This document shows positions 8,912 through 17,870 of a DNA stretch of 64,000 bases, in pieces. Origin of the DNA: Nocardioides zeae (GTDB lineage Bacteria; Actinomycetota; Actinomycetes; Propionibacteriales; Nocardioidaceae). The first letter of the stretch is position 1, and each line of letters begins with the position of its first letter. A model generated the notes under the pieces. The model made no database searches, was not told the DNA's origin, and worked only from the letters and a program-made list of their open reading frames with translations. The stretch covers positions 806,001-870,000 of the forward strand of contig NZ_JAUTAN010000001.1 of the NCBI RefSeq assembly GCF_030818655.1, written 5' to 3'. The translations under genes and the position numbers were made by a program.

Positions 8912-9010
8912 GGAAGAAAACGCGGACGCGGAAAAGAAAACGCGGACGGTCGGCGCGTCTGGAACGATCCAACCCGGCCCCTGGCGCGCACCGGTCCGCG
9001 TTTTCTTTCC
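8912..9010. repeat. REP-like intergenic palindromic element, copy A
   Basis: Two direct copies of GGAA(A)AGAAAACGCGGAC (8912-8927 and 8930-8947) face one inverted copy, GTCCGCGTTTTCTTTCC (8994-9010). The 46-base middle is itself partly palindromic (GGTCGGCGCG against CGCGCACCG). The same motifs flank the IS30 element at 29528 and 30896-30945, so this is a repeat family of the genome. Confidence 0.85.
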
Positions 9011-9035
9011 AGCTCGCGCGTCCGCACCACCCCGA

Positions 9036-9065
9036 TTCGCACCGGGGGTGCCGCCTTGCTAGGCT
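9036..9065 (+). promoter_or_regulatory. tRNA-Asn promoter
   Basis: TTCGCA (9036-9041), an 18-base spacer and TAGGCT (9060-9065). The -10 box TAGGCT also precedes the CAT tRNA (10334-10339) and tRNA-Val (37504-37509), which supports the call. Confidence 0.6.
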
Positions 9066-9085
9066 CTGCCCGCTGTCGAGAGCGA

Positions 9086-9161
9086 TCCCCCATAGCTCAA
9101 CTGGCAGAGCAGCCGACTGTTAATCGGCAGGTTATTGGTTCGAGTCCAATTGGGGGAGCCA
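9086..9161 (+). tRNA. tRNA-Asn(GTT)
   Basis: A full cloverleaf can be drawn: acceptor TCCCCCA with TGGGGGA, anticodon stem GCCGA with TCGGC around loop CTGTTAA (anticodon GTT), and a normal T-loop GGTTCGAGTCC. Discriminator G at 9158, with CCA encoded (9159-9161). Confidence 0.97.
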
Positions 9162-9166
9162 GCACG

Positions 9167-9202
9167 ACGAGGGCCCGGTCGGCACGCCGACCGGGCCCTC
9201 GT
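9167..9202. terminator. Hairpin terminator after tRNA-Asn
   Basis: A perfect 16-bp stem, 9167-9182 with 9187-9202, and a 4-base loop. Very GC-rich with no T run, as is common in actinobacteria. Confidence 0.85.
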
Positions 9203-9299
9203 GCGTCTCCGGCGCTGCCTCGGGCCGGCCGTCTCGGCACTCGGGAGGTCCGCGGCCAACCTCCCCCCGTGGCTACCGGCGAGATGGTTGGCTGGGGGG

Positions 9300-10322
9300 A
9301 TGACTCGTCCGACCCGTGTGCACGTGCACGTCGTGGAGGCCGGCGACGACGCCGGGCTGCGCACGTTCTGGGAGATCGAGCGCGCCTCGGTCACGGACAC
9401 CGACCCCGACGCGCCCCACCGCACCTTCGAGGCGCTGCGCGCCACGCGCGACGCCTGGGGCGCGGGGGAGGACGGTGTCCACCTGATCGCGCGCGACGAC
9501 CGCGGGGACGTCGCGGGGGTCGCGGAGATGTGCTGGCCGCTGGACGACAACGAGCACCTCGTCGAGGCGGACATCCACGTGCTGCCGCGGCACCGCCGCG
9601 AGGGCGTGGGCCGCCTGCTGTGGGAGGCGGTCGTCGAGCGCACCCGCGCCCTGGGACGCACGACCGTCGCGCTCGAGATCATCGTGCCGGTCGACGGTGC
9701 GGCGCCCGGCCTCGCCTTCGTCAACGGCATGGGCATCCCGACGGTGCACGTCGAGGAGCACCTCCAGCTGCCCGTCCCGGTCGACGCCGACCACCTCGCG
9801 CGCCTGGCCGAGCAGGCGCTGGCGGCGTCGTCGGGCTACGAGGTCGTGACCTGGGTCGACCGCTGCCCCGACGAGCACGTCGAGGCCTTCTGCGCGATGC
9901 GCACCCGCATGAACCAGGACGTCCCGCGCGGCGAGGCCGACGTCGAGCCCGCGGTCGTCACCCCGGAGCGCCTCCGGCGCGACGAGGAGCGCCGTCGGGC
10001 GGCGGACTACACGGTGATCACGGCGGCGGTACGGCGCGTGGAGGACGGCGAGATGGCCGGCTACACCGTGCTCGTGCTGCAGCCCGACGACACCGCGGTC
10101 TACCAGGGCGACACCCTCGTCATGCCCGAGCACCGCGGCCGACGGCTCGGCACGCTGCTCAAGGTGACGACGCTCGAGCTGCTCGCCGACGACTACCCGG
10201 AGCGCACGTCGGTGCACACGTGGGTGTCCACCGACAACGCCGCGATGCAGGCCGTGAACCGGGCCTTCGGGTTCGTGCTCGTCGATCGCGCACACATGAT
10301 CGAGGCGCGTGTCGACAGGTGA
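9300..10322 (+). CDS. Double GNAT-domain N-acetyltransferase
   Basis: 340 aa with two tandem GNAT folds. The first (about residues 10-160) has the acetyl-CoA loop RHRREGVGRLL; the second (about 180-340) has EHRGRRLGTLL and the typical NAAMQAVNRAFGF end. Proteins of this double form transfer an acetyl group to small amines or to protein N-termini; MshD, the mycothiol synthase, is one member of the arrangement, but I see nothing that fixes the substrate. ATG 9300 follows a GGGGGGA run, and starting further up would run through tRNA-Asn. Confidence 0.88.
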   Translation: MTRPTRVHVHVVEAGDDAGLRTFWEIERASVTDTDPDAPHRTFEALRATRDAWGAGEDGVHLIARDDRGDVAGVAEMCWPLDDNEHLVEADIHVLPRHRREGVGRLLWEAVVERTRALGRTTVALEIIVPVDGAAPGLAFVNGMGIPTVHVEEHLQLPVPVDADHLARLAEQALAASSGYEVVTWVDRCPDEHVEAFCAMRTRMNQDVPRGEADVEPAVVTPERLRRDEERRRAADYTVITAAVRRVEDGEMAGYTVLVLQPDDTAVYQGDTLVMPEHRGRRLGTLLKVTTLELLADDYPERTSVHTWVSTDNAAMQAVNRAFGFVLVDRAHMIEARVDR

Positions 10323-10349
10323 GCCGGGACCACTAGGCTCGCCCGTCGA

Positions 10350-10423
10350 GGGGCGGTAGCTCAGTCGGTCAGAGCAGAGGACTCATAATCCTTGGGTCGT
10401 GGGTTCGAGCCCCACCCGCCCTA
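10350..10423 (+). tRNA. tRNA with CAT anticodon (Met, or Ile2)
   Basis: Acceptor GGGGCGG with CCGCCCT (one G-U pair), anticodon stem GAGGA with TCCTT around CTCATAA (anticodon CAT), T-arm GTGGG with CCCAC, discriminator A at 10423, no encoded CCA. The three G-C pairs typical of the initiator anticodon stem are absent, so it is elongator Met or the lysidine-modified Ile2. TAGGCT at 10334-10339 is its -10 box. Confidence 0.92.
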
Positions 10424-10447
10424 CTCGTTCGACCTCGCCCGGGGCGT

Positions 10448-10512
10448 GCCCGAACTGTGACGACGGTGCGGGTCCGACCCGGTCGAACCCGTCCCATCCG
10501 CACAGTTCGGGC
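10448..10512. terminator. Long hairpin between tRNA and DUF3072 gene
   Basis: GCCCGAACTGTG (10448-10459) pairs perfectly with CACAGTTCGGGC (10501-10512). The inner 41 bases hold a second stem, GGGTCCGACC with GGTCGAACCC. It lies between convergent genes, so a two-way terminator is the likely role. Confidence 0.6.
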
Positions 10513-10520
10513 GCCCCGTC

Positions 10521-10760
10521 TCAGGAGTCGCGCTCCTCCTGCAGCCGCTCGATGTGCTCGGAGGCCTCGGCCTTCGTCAGGCCGTCGGCGGGGATGGTCT
10601 CCCCGGCTTCGCGGGCCAGCGTGTCGAGGTAGCTCTTCTGCGCACCGGTCGCCGGGTCGTCGCCGGTCACCCAGTCCTGCGGGTCCTTCTCCGTGGCGGT
10701 CGGGTCGGCCTTCTCGGCGCCGAGCACTTCACCCTCGTTCGCATGCGTGTTCGATTCCAT
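10521..10760 (-). CDS. DUF3072 domain protein
   Basis: 79 aa, acidic. It has the family signature: WVTGDDPATGAQKSYLDTL, then a helix ending TKAEASEHIERLQ. Such small proteins are widespread in actinobacteria and have no assigned role; the end looks like a SAP-type or helix-hairpin-helix nucleic-acid-binding motif. ATG at 10760. It is monocistronic, convergent with the CAT tRNA and separated from it by a hairpin. Confidence 0.88.
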   Translation of the reverse strand: MESNTHANEGEVLGAEKADPTATEKDPQDWVTGDDPATGAQKSYLDTLAREAGETIPADGLTKAEASEHIERLQEERDS

Positions 10761-10819
10761 GCGGAGAACCTAGCCCCCGGGTCCAAGCGAGGGTCGTTGG
10801 CGACGCCGCGGGCCGGGCC

Positions 10820-13800
10820 TCAGGCGCCGCCGGTCAGCGACCGGTACCACTCCTGGTAGGCCAGCAGTCCCTCCTCAGCGTCCTGGAGCGCGGCCTCGAA
10901 CCGCAGGAGGAGGTCGTCGGCGCCCGCGGTGCCGCCGGCCCGACCGAGGTGCTCGAGATCGCCCGCGAGCCCCCCGACGACGGGCAGCCCGATGTTGAGG
11001 GCCGAGCCCTTCACGCCGTGGGCCTCGGCGGCCAGCCGTGCCGGGTCGTCGTCGTCCACGGCGGCTCGGATGCGGTCGAGCGCGTCGGCGCGGCGTCCGA
11101 GGAACCCCCCGATGACGCGGTCGAGGTACGCCGTGTCCTCCGGCGAGAGCTCCCGCAGCAGCTCGAGGCGCTCGATGTCGAGGTTGCCGTCGGCCGGGTC
11201 GGGAACGTCGTCCGGCGCGCTCGTCTCCTGCACCGTCCCACCCCCCTCGCCGTCGCCGTCCGTGCTCCCGGTCCAGCGTGCCAGGGCCGCCGCAAGGGTC
11301 GCCGGGGCGACGGGCTTGGTGATGAAGTCGTCCATCCCCGCGGCGAGGCACTTCTCGCGCTCACCGGCGATCGCGGCAGCGGTCATCGCGAGGACGGGGG
11401 TGCGGCGTGTCCCCGTGGCGGCCTCGCGCTCCCGGATGGCGCGGGTCGCGGCGTACCCGTCGAGGCGGGGCATCTGCAGGTCCATGAGGACGGCGTCGTA
11501 CGCCGTGACCTCCGTCAGCTCCACGGCCTCGGCGCCGTCGTCGGCGGTGTCGACGTCGTAGCCCATCGAGGACAGGAGGCCGCGCGCCACCACCTGGTTG
11601 ACCGGGTTGTCCTCGACGACCAGGACGAGCTTGCCCCGGGCGGCGTCGCTGGCCGCGGCGGGGAGCGGCTCGATCGCGCCGGCCTCCTCGCCCACGACCG
11701 TGCGCACCAGCGCCTCGCGCAGCTGGGCGGCCTGGACGGGCTTGGTCAGGCAGGCGGTGATGCCGATCCCGCGGAGGTCGTCGGTGAGCGGCAGGTACGC
11801 CGACGACAGGAGCAGCAGCGGGACGTGGACGAACCGCGGGTCGAGGTGGAGCGAGCGGGCGATGTCGATCCCGTCCTCGTCGGGCATCGCGAGATCGAGG
11901 AGCACGACGTCGTAGGGATCGCCGGCCTCGCGCGCGGCCACCAATGCGGTGCGCGCCTCGACCGCGCTGGCCACGCCGGTCGACGTGACGTGCCACCAGC
12001 CGAGCTGCTCCCGGAGGATCAGCCGGTTCTGCAGGTCGTTGTCGACCACGAGCACCCGGGTGCGCCCGAGCTGCTCCCGCGTGCGGCGCAGGCGGGCGTC
12101 GCGGCGCGCGCCGGTCGGGCGGCCCAGCCGTGCCGTGAACCAGAAGGTGCTGCCCTCGCCGAGGGTGCTGTCGACGCCGATCTCGCCGTGGAAGGCCTCG
12201 ACGATCTCGGCGGAGATCGCGAGACCGAGCCCGGTGCCGCCGAAGCGCCGGGTGGTCGAGGTGTCCGCCTGGGCGAACGGCTTGAAGATGTGGAGGCGCT
12301 GCTGCTCCGGGATGCCGACGCCGGTGTCGCGCACCTCGACCCGCAGCAGCGTCGTGCCGTCGTCGCCGGGGGTGGAGGTGGCCCGGATCGAGACCGAGCC
12401 CCGCGACGTGAACTTCACGGCGTTGGAGCCGAGGTTGGTGATCACCTGCGCCAGCCGGGTGGGGTCGCCGGAGAGCATCTCCGGCACCTCGGGGCTGCAC
12501 GAGACCTGGAGGTCGAGGCCCTTCGCGCGGGCCGACTCCGCGAGCACGCCCGTCACCTGCTCCAGCACGTCCCGCACCTCGAGGTCGACGCTCTCGACAT
12601 CGAGCCGACCGGCCTCGATCTTCGAGAAGTCGAGGATGTCGTTGATGATCCCGAGCAGCGAGCGACCGGAGACGGCGATGCCGGACGCGAGGTGGCGCTG
12701 CTGGGCGTCGAGCGGCGTGCGGGCCAGGAGCTCGGTGAGCCCCAGCACGCCGTTCAGCGGGGTGCGGATCTCGTGGCTCATCGTGGCGAGGAACTCGGAC
12801 TTGTGGCGCGACGCCTCCAGTGCACGGTCGCGCGCCTCCGCGAGCTCGCGTGCCGTGCGCTCCCGCTCCGCCACCCGCGCCAGCTGCACGGCGGCCTGCT
12901 CGACGAGGCCCCGGATCATGTCGTGGCGGTAGAGCGGGGGGAACGAGGTGATGGTGACGACGGCGACCACCTCGTCGCCGAGCATGATGGGTGCGGCGAT
13001 GGTGAGGCGGACGTCGTCGTCCCAGACGGCCTCGCGCAGCTCCAGGCAGCGTCGGGCGGTGGCCAGCTCCCGGGCGGCCACGTCGGGACGCTCGCGGTCG
13101 GCCTGCTCGTCCTCGTCGGAGTAGTACCGCGGCTCGACGTCGGTGCCGTCCGCGACCGGCAGGAACGCCCGACCGCGCTCCCAGTCGTCGTGGAGGACCA
13201 CCATCGTCTGGGCGTGCACCAGCACCTCGTCGAGCGTCGTCGCCTCGTTGGCGGCACTCGCGATGGCCTGCATGAGGGAGTTCTGGGTGACCTGGTCCTG
13301 CAGTTCGTCCTCGGTCGCCCGCGCGCGGGTGATGTCCTGGTGGGTGCCGGAGATCGCGATCGTCTCGCCGTCGCGGTCGTAGGCCGCCAGCGCGCGCATC
13401 CGCATCCACATCCAGCCCGACTCGCCACGCTGGCGCAGCTCGATGTCGACCCGGGGCTTGGTGCCGTCCACCAGCGTGGTGATCGCGTCGACGAGGCGGT
13501 CGTGGTCCTCGGGGTGGGTGATGGACTGCAGCTTCGCGATGTCGCGGGAGAGCAGCGAGCTCGTGAACTCGCCGAAGAGCTCGACCAGTCCCTCCGATCC
13601 GTGCACGTCGCCCGTGCGCAGGTCCCACCTCCAGCTGCCCAGCCGCGCGATCTGCTCCGCCTGCTCGAGCGTGCCGCGGCTGGCGGTCAGCTCGTCGAGG
13701 AGGAGCTTGGTCTCGATGTTGTCGGTGAGCCGGAGGATGACCCCGACGACGCGATCGCCCTCGAACAGCCCGGTCTGCTTGAGCCGCACCCACACGGGCG

Positions 13801-14065
13801 TGCCGTCGGCCGCGATGAGAAGCGTGTCGACCTCGTCCGCGAGGAGCTGGCCCCGGGCGGCCTGGTCGAGGAACGCCTGCGAGTGCACCCGCCCGTCCGC
13901 GTCGAGGAAGTCGTGCATGTGCCGACCGGCCAGCTCGTCGGGCGCCACGCGCACGAGGGCGGCGCAGGACTGGTTCGCGTAGCGGATCGTGCCGTCGAGG
14001 TCGAGGACCAGGATGCCGTCGCTGAGGGACCGGACGACCTGACGGTACAGATCACCGAGCTCCAC
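10820..14065 (-). CDS. Hybrid sensor histidine kinase with two receivers and HPt
   Basis: 1081 aa multi-step phosphorelay protein with no membrane helix, so probably a cytoplasmic sensor. Order: PAS (about 1-120), PAS/PAC (about 125-260), a GAF-like domain (about 270-415), HisKA with the phosphorylated His in ATMSHEIRTPLNG, HATPase with DTGVGIP and GGTGLGLAIS, receiver 1 (Asp in VVLLDLAMPD), receiver 2 (Asp in AVLMDLQMPR), and an HPt domain with His in HGVKGSALNIG. GTG 14065 is preferred over GTG 14086 because GGAGGA lies 5 bases ahead of it. No response regulator gene is adjacent, so the output partner is elsewhere. Confidence 0.93.
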   Translation of the reverse strand: MELGDLYRQVVRSLSDGILVLDLDGTIRYANQSCAALVRVAPDELAGRHMHDFLDADGRVHSQAFLDQAARGQLLADEVDTLLIAADGTPVWVRLKQTGLFEGDRVVGVILRLTDNIETKLLLDELTASRGTLEQAEQIARLGSWRWDLRTGDVHGSEGLVELFGEFTSSLLSRDIAKLQSITHPEDHDRLVDAITTLVDGTKPRVDIELRQRGESGWMWMRMRALAAYDRDGETIAISGTHQDITRARATEDELQDQVTQNSLMQAIASAANEATTLDEVLVHAQTMVVLHDDWERGRAFLPVADGTDVEPRYYSDEDEQADRERPDVAARELATARRCLELREAVWDDDVRLTIAAPIMLGDEVVAVVTITSFPPLYRHDMIRGLVEQAAVQLARVAERERTARELAEARDRALEASRHKSEFLATMSHEIRTPLNGVLGLTELLARTPLDAQQRHLASGIAVSGRSLLGIINDILDFSKIEAGRLDVESVDLEVRDVLEQVTGVLAESARAKGLDLQVSCSPEVPEMLSGDPTRLAQVITNLGSNAVKFTSRGSVSIRATSTPGDDGTTLLRVEVRDTGVGIPEQQRLHIFKPFAQADTSTTRRFGGTGLGLAISAEIVEAFHGEIGVDSTLGEGSTFWFTARLGRPTGARRDARLRRTREQLGRTRVLVVDNDLQNRLILREQLGWWHVTSTGVASAVEARTALVAAREAGDPYDVVLLDLAMPDEDGIDIARSLHLDPRFVHVPLLLLSSAYLPLTDDLRGIGITACLTKPVQAAQLREALVRTVVGEEAGAIEPLPAAASDAARGKLVLVVEDNPVNQVVARGLLSSMGYDVDTADDGAEAVELTEVTAYDAVLMDLQMPRLDGYAATRAIREREAATGTRRTPVLAMTAAAIAGEREKCLAAGMDDFITKPVAPATLAAALARWTGSTDGDGEGGGTVQETSAPDDVPDPADGNLDIERLELLRELSPEDTAYLDRVIGGFLGRRADALDRIRAAVDDDDPARLAAEAHGVKGSALNIGLPVVGGLAGDLEHLGRAGGTAGADDLLLRFEAALQDAEEGLLAYQEWYRSLTGGA

Positions 14066-14152
14066 GCTGTCCTCCTCCGCGAGCACCCGCGCGTGTGAGC
14101 ACCCGCGGGGAGCCTACGACGCGGACCTGCCGCGGCGCGGCCGAAGCCCCGA

Positions 14153-15472
14153 TCAGCGCAGCGCCCGTGGGCGACGCAGCAGACCCGTCGCGGCGGCGGC
14201 GACGACCGGCAGCCACGGCAACCACCAGTTGACGGTGCCGTCGGTGCCGGCGATGCCCAGGTCGGCCATCACCGCCAGCGGCGCGCAGACGGCGACCACG
14301 GCCAGGACGGGCAGGACGGCGTGCGGGGCCGGACGGTCGTCGGCCGGGGGCTGCTCGAAGCGGCCGAGCAGTGCCACGAGCGCGGTCGTCACCAGCGCGA
14401 GAGCGGCGAACCACAGCGGTCGCGTCGCCCACCACGTGCCGGTGTCCGGGGTCAGGCCGAGGCCGAACCCGTCGAGCGCCAGCGACCCGGCGACGACGAA
14501 GGTCAGCGCCGTGAGGTGCCACAGGTAGATGGTCATGATCCGTGCGTTGACGAGGATCGTCGCCATCCACACGCGGCGGTGGGCGACCAGCCGCTGCAGG
14601 CGCGGCTCGAGCGCCATGACGACGCCGGCCTGGAGGAAGCCGAGGAAGAGCAGGGTGACGCGCGCCGGGTAGGAGTTGTCGACGCCGTGGCCGTTCACGC
14701 CCACCATGCTCACCGCGTAGGGCCCCACGCCGACGAGCAGGAGCAGACCCACGAGGCCGACCGCCGCCATCGACAGGCGCAGGGCGGTCGAGCCGAGGGC
14801 GCCGTCCCGCCACGCGTAGCCGAGCTGGTGCACCGTGCCCCAGACCAGCACGTAGTTGAGGAAGCCGACGAGCAGCAGGTCCTGGCTGATGCTGACGGCG
14901 TCGACGGTCCCGGCGAGCACCGTGCCGCCGAGGACGGTCCACCAGCCCCAGCGCTCCCACAGGGCGAGCGTGGCCGGGGCGATGGCGACGACGAGCACGT
15001 AGACGGCGAGGAACCAGGTCGGCACGAGCGACGCCATGCTGGCGATCCGGAGCGTGGAGGCGCTCACCCCCAGGGCGTGGGCCGCCGGGGCCACGACGGC
15101 CCAGAAGAGCATGAGTGGCAGCAGGGGGAGCACGAGGCGACGGAGCCGGGCGCGGAGCCACCCGCCGTACGTCGTGCCGCGCTCCCGCGCCGCCCGCCAC
15201 GAGATCGCGTTGGCGTAGCCGCCCACCAGGAAGAAGACCGGCATCACCTGCAGCGCCCAGGTGACGGGGTGGATCCAGGTGGCCTGGCCGAGCAGGCCGG
15301 CGCGGTGCAGGGCGCCGTCGCCGTCGACGTAGACGGCCGCCATCAGCCAGTGGCCGAGGCAGACGACGAGGATGGCGGCGCCGCGCAGGAGGTCGACGAC
15401 GCGGTTGCGCGAGGCGGGCGTCGCGTCGGCCAGGGCGGCGGGCGAGAGGGGGGTGCGGGTCGTCGTGGACAT
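14153..15472 (-). CDS. Acyltransferase family 3 membrane protein
   Basis: 439 aa integral membrane O-acyltransferase. About ten hydrophobic segments are visible. The family catalytic His is in the first helix region (VVCLGHWLMA, about residue 39) and FFLVGGYANAISW follows. Its ATG lies 44 bases after the siderophore synthetase stop on the same strand, so it is probably the last gene of the iron-controlled operon. It may acylate or modify the siderophore or an envelope polymer; that link is inference from position only. Confidence 0.85.
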   Translation of the reverse strand: MSTTTRTPLSPAALADATPASRNRVVDLLRGAAILVVCLGHWLMAAVYVDGDGALHRAGLLGQATWIHPVTWALQVMPVFFLVGGYANAISWRAARERGTTYGGWLRARLRRLVLPLLPLMLFWAVVAPAAHALGVSASTLRIASMASLVPTWFLAVYVLVVAIAPATLALWERWGWWTVLGGTVLAGTVDAVSISQDLLLVGFLNYVLVWGTVHQLGYAWRDGALGSTALRLSMAAVGLVGLLLLVGVGPYAVSMVGVNGHGVDNSYPARVTLLFLGFLQAGVVMALEPRLQRLVAHRRVWMATILVNARIMTIYLWHLTALTFVVAGSLALDGFGLGLTPDTGTWWATRPLWFAALALVTTALVALLGRFEQPPADDRPAPHAVLPVLAVVAVCAPLAVMADLGIAGTDGTVNWWLPWLPVVAAAATGLLRRPRALR

Positions 15473-15516
15473 GACCCCGAGCCTCCCGCGCCGCCGCCGG
15501 GCGCGCCTGAGTACGC

Positions 15517-17331
15517 CTACCTGGTCCGGGGCCGGTGGGCGCTCAACGGGTTGGGCAGCACGTCGGCGAGCATCACCGCGCTGTCCGGGTCCGTCAGGTC
15601 CACCATCTGCTGGTTGTCGCGCAGCTGCAGGCGGTTCATGCACATCCGCTCGAAGGTGGGCGCGAACAGGTCGTGGAGCGCGAACCGCTCCGCCAGATCG
15701 GGGTGCGCCGCCTGGTAGTCCGCGACCGACCCGGCCACCACGGCCCAGAACTCCTCGGCCGGCAGCGTCCCCGCCTCGTCGAGCCGGGCGGCGAGGAAGC
15801 GCAGGTAGCAGTCGAGCACGTCCGAGGCGATGGCGAGCACCTGGCGCTCGACGGGGAACTCGCCCTGGATCCGGCGCACCGGCTCCGGCAGCTCCCGTGC
15901 GGTGTCGAAGAGCCCGACCTCCTCGCCGATGTCCTTCATGATCGCGCGCACCGGCACGTGGTCGCGCAGCACGAGGATCACGTTCTCGCCGTGCGGCATG
16001 AAGACGAGCTCGTGGGCGTAGAAGCAGTGCAGCACCGGGGTCAGGTAGGCGCGGAGGTAGCGCCGTACCCACTCGTCGGCGGGGAGACCCGACCGGGCCA
16101 CCAGCTCGGCGGCCAGCGAGCGGCCGTCGGCGTCGACGTGCAGCAGCGCCGCCATCGTCGCCAGGCCCTCGTCCTCGCCGACCCGGTGCACCGGGCTCTC
16201 GCGCCAGAGCGCGGCGAGCATCTTCTGGTACGGCGAGGTCGCGTGCTGGTCGTGGATCGGATGCCGGTAGCCGACCGCCGCCACCTCGCGGAGCACCGAG
16301 AACCCCACGTCCTGCAGCGTGGGGTCACCGGTGACGAGCTCGTCGACCCAGGTGTTGATGGCCGGGGTGACCTCCATGTAGGCCGCCGACAGCCCCCGCA
16401 TGAACCCCATGTTGAGCACCGACAGCGCCGTCTTCACGTAGTGCCGCCCCGGCTCGTCCACGTCGAAGAAGGTGCGCAGCGACTGCTGGGGCTGCATCGC
16501 GTGCCGGCCCGTGCCGAGGTGCACGAGGTCCTGCGTCGCGACCTGCGGCGCGAACGTGATCGCGAGCTTGTTGCGCCACTGCCAGGGGTGCACGGGCACC
16601 AGCAGGTAGCCGTCGGGGTCCAGGCCCCGCTCGCGCAGCACCTTCTCGAACGCGTCGAGCTCGTCGGGGTCGAGCTGCTCGGCGAGCAGCGTGCGCTGGT
16701 CGATGAGGCCCGGCTCCGCGGCGTACACCGCGTGCTCGGCCCGCACGGCGACCCACTCCAGGCGCACGCGGGGACCGACCTCCGGCGCGTAGTCGAGGTA
16801 GTCGTCGACCCCGAAGCCGATCCGCCCGTTGTTGGCGACGAAGCAGGGGTGCCCCTCCGTCATGGCCGCCTCGATCGTCTGGAAGTCGGCGTCGGCGAGC
16901 TCCGCGGCGGTCGGCGCCTCCGGACGCAGCTTCCAGGCGCGTCCGGCGAGGGTCGAGGCGATCTCCTCGAGGTACGTCGGCAGCACCGTCGCGCTGATGC
17001 CGAGGGTCGTCCGGAGGTCGAGCACGAGCTGCTGGGCGTCGACCGGACGGTCGTCGCCGTCGACGGTGCGCCGGACGGAGCCCGGGGCGACCGACCAGTG
17101 GTCGAGCGGGAGACGGCGGGCGGTGAACTCCCAGGCCACCGCGGGGTCGTCGCCGCTGACGCGCCAGCGCGGCGGACCGTCGGTGGCGGGCAGCGGTTCC
17201 GGCCGCAGGAGGCACTCGTGGCTGAGCTCGCCCAGCATCTTCGCGGCCTGGTCCCGCTGGGCGCGGGCCATGCGCTCGGGGGAGAGGTGGTGGGTGGGGC
17301 TGCTGGTGGGCCTGCTGGTGGTGGAGGTCAT
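15517..17331 (-). CDS. desD: NIS hydroxamate siderophore synthetase (IucA/IucC family)
   Basis: 604 aa. Condenses N-hydroxy-N-succinyl (or acetyl) diamine units with ATP to make a desferrioxamine-type macrocycle. The family signature EGHPCFVANNGRIGFG (ATP and carboxylate binding) is near residues 155-170, and HPWQWRNKL, TSPYQKML and FYAHELVFMPHGEN mark the rest of the adenylation fold. The ATG at 17331 overlaps the stop of the acetyltransferase by 4 bases. Third step of the operon that starts at the iron box 20766-20784. The product (desferrioxamine E or B type) is inferred from the full gene set. Confidence 0.92.
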   Translation of the reverse strand: MTSTTSRPTSSPTHHLSPERMARAQRDQAAKMLGELSHECLLRPEPLPATDGPPRWRVSGDDPAVAWEFTARRLPLDHWSVAPGSVRRTVDGDDRPVDAQQLVLDLRTTLGISATVLPTYLEEIASTLAGRAWKLRPEAPTAAELADADFQTIEAAMTEGHPCFVANNGRIGFGVDDYLDYAPEVGPRVRLEWVAVRAEHAVYAAEPGLIDQRTLLAEQLDPDELDAFEKVLRERGLDPDGYLLVPVHPWQWRNKLAITFAPQVATQDLVHLGTGRHAMQPQQSLRTFFDVDEPGRHYVKTALSVLNMGFMRGLSAAYMEVTPAINTWVDELVTGDPTLQDVGFSVLREVAAVGYRHPIHDQHATSPYQKMLAALWRESPVHRVGEDEGLATMAALLHVDADGRSLAAELVARSGLPADEWVRRYLRAYLTPVLHCFYAHELVFMPHGENVILVLRDHVPVRAIMKDIGEEVGLFDTARELPEPVRRIQGEFPVERQVLAIASDVLDCYLRFLAARLDEAGTLPAEEFWAVVAGSVADYQAAHPDLAERFALHDLFAPTFERMCMNRLQLRDNQQMVDLTDPDSAVMLADVLPNPLSAHRPRTR

Positions 17332-17870
17332 CGGCTGCTCCGTTCGAAGGCCGCGCGGGTGCAGGTGCTGAGCAGGGCCGTCTTGTCGCTGAGCCGCACC
17401 TCGGCCTCGACGACGAAGCCGACGGCGGCGTTGAGGGCGTGCACGGCCGTGTTGCGGGCGTCGGGCTCCACGACGACCCGGCCGACCGCCGGGTCGGTGA
17501 AGCACTCGGCGAGCACCGCGGTGATGACGGCGCGCGTGAAGCCGTGCCGGGGGCGGTCGGTCGGCGCCACGAGGAAGTGCATGCCGCGGTCGCCCGGGAG
17601 CAGGCGGAGGTGGGCGGCGAGCTCGTGGTGCCGGGGGTCGTAGGTCTCCATGAGGAAGACCGGCTCGCCGCCCTCCAGGCCGAGGCGGGCCTCGTGGTGG
17701 TCGCTGGCGGCGATCGCGGCGTACTCGCGCCGGACGTCCTCGACGGTCGCGTGCTCCATGCCCCAGAACCGGGCGCGGTGGTTGGTGACCCACCGGTGGA
17801 GCAGCGGCACGTCGCGGTCGAGGTCGAACGGGCGCGTGGTGAGCTCGGGTCGAGCGGTGGTCGTGGTCAT
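17328..17870 (-). CDS. desC: Siderophore acyltransferase, GNAT type
   Basis: 180 aa. Acylates N-hydroxylated cadaverine, the step before DesD. The sequence matches the IucB/RhbD-like GNAT group: HRWVTNHRARFWGM at the start, FLMETYDP in the middle, GMHFLVAPTDRPRHGFT for CoA binding and VVEPDARNTAVHALNAAVGF at the end. It overlaps both neighbours by 4 bases (start at 17870 in the DesB stop, stop in the DesD start), so translation is coupled. Confidence 0.9.
   Translation of the reverse strand: MTTTTARPELTTRPFDLDRDVPLLHRWVTNHRARFWGMEHATVEDVRREYAAIAASDHHEARLGLEGGEPVFLMETYDPRHHELAAHLRLLPGDRGMHFLVAPTDRPRHGFTRAVITAVLAECFTDPAVGRVVVEPDARNTAVHALNAAVGFVVEAEVRLSDKTALLSTCTRAAFERSSR

Noticed and set aside
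9086..9161. tRNA-Asn as an integration site
   Set aside because: No integrase, no repeated tRNA 3' end and no change in gene content downstream.
9135..9299. Longer N-terminus of the double GNAT protein
   Set aside because: It would start inside tRNA-Asn and cross its terminator; ATG 9300 is in frame and gives the family start.
14066..14086. GTG 14086 as start of the hybrid kinase
   Set aside because: It lacks a ribosome site, while GTG 14065 has GGAGGA at 5 bases and keeps the whole PAS domain.
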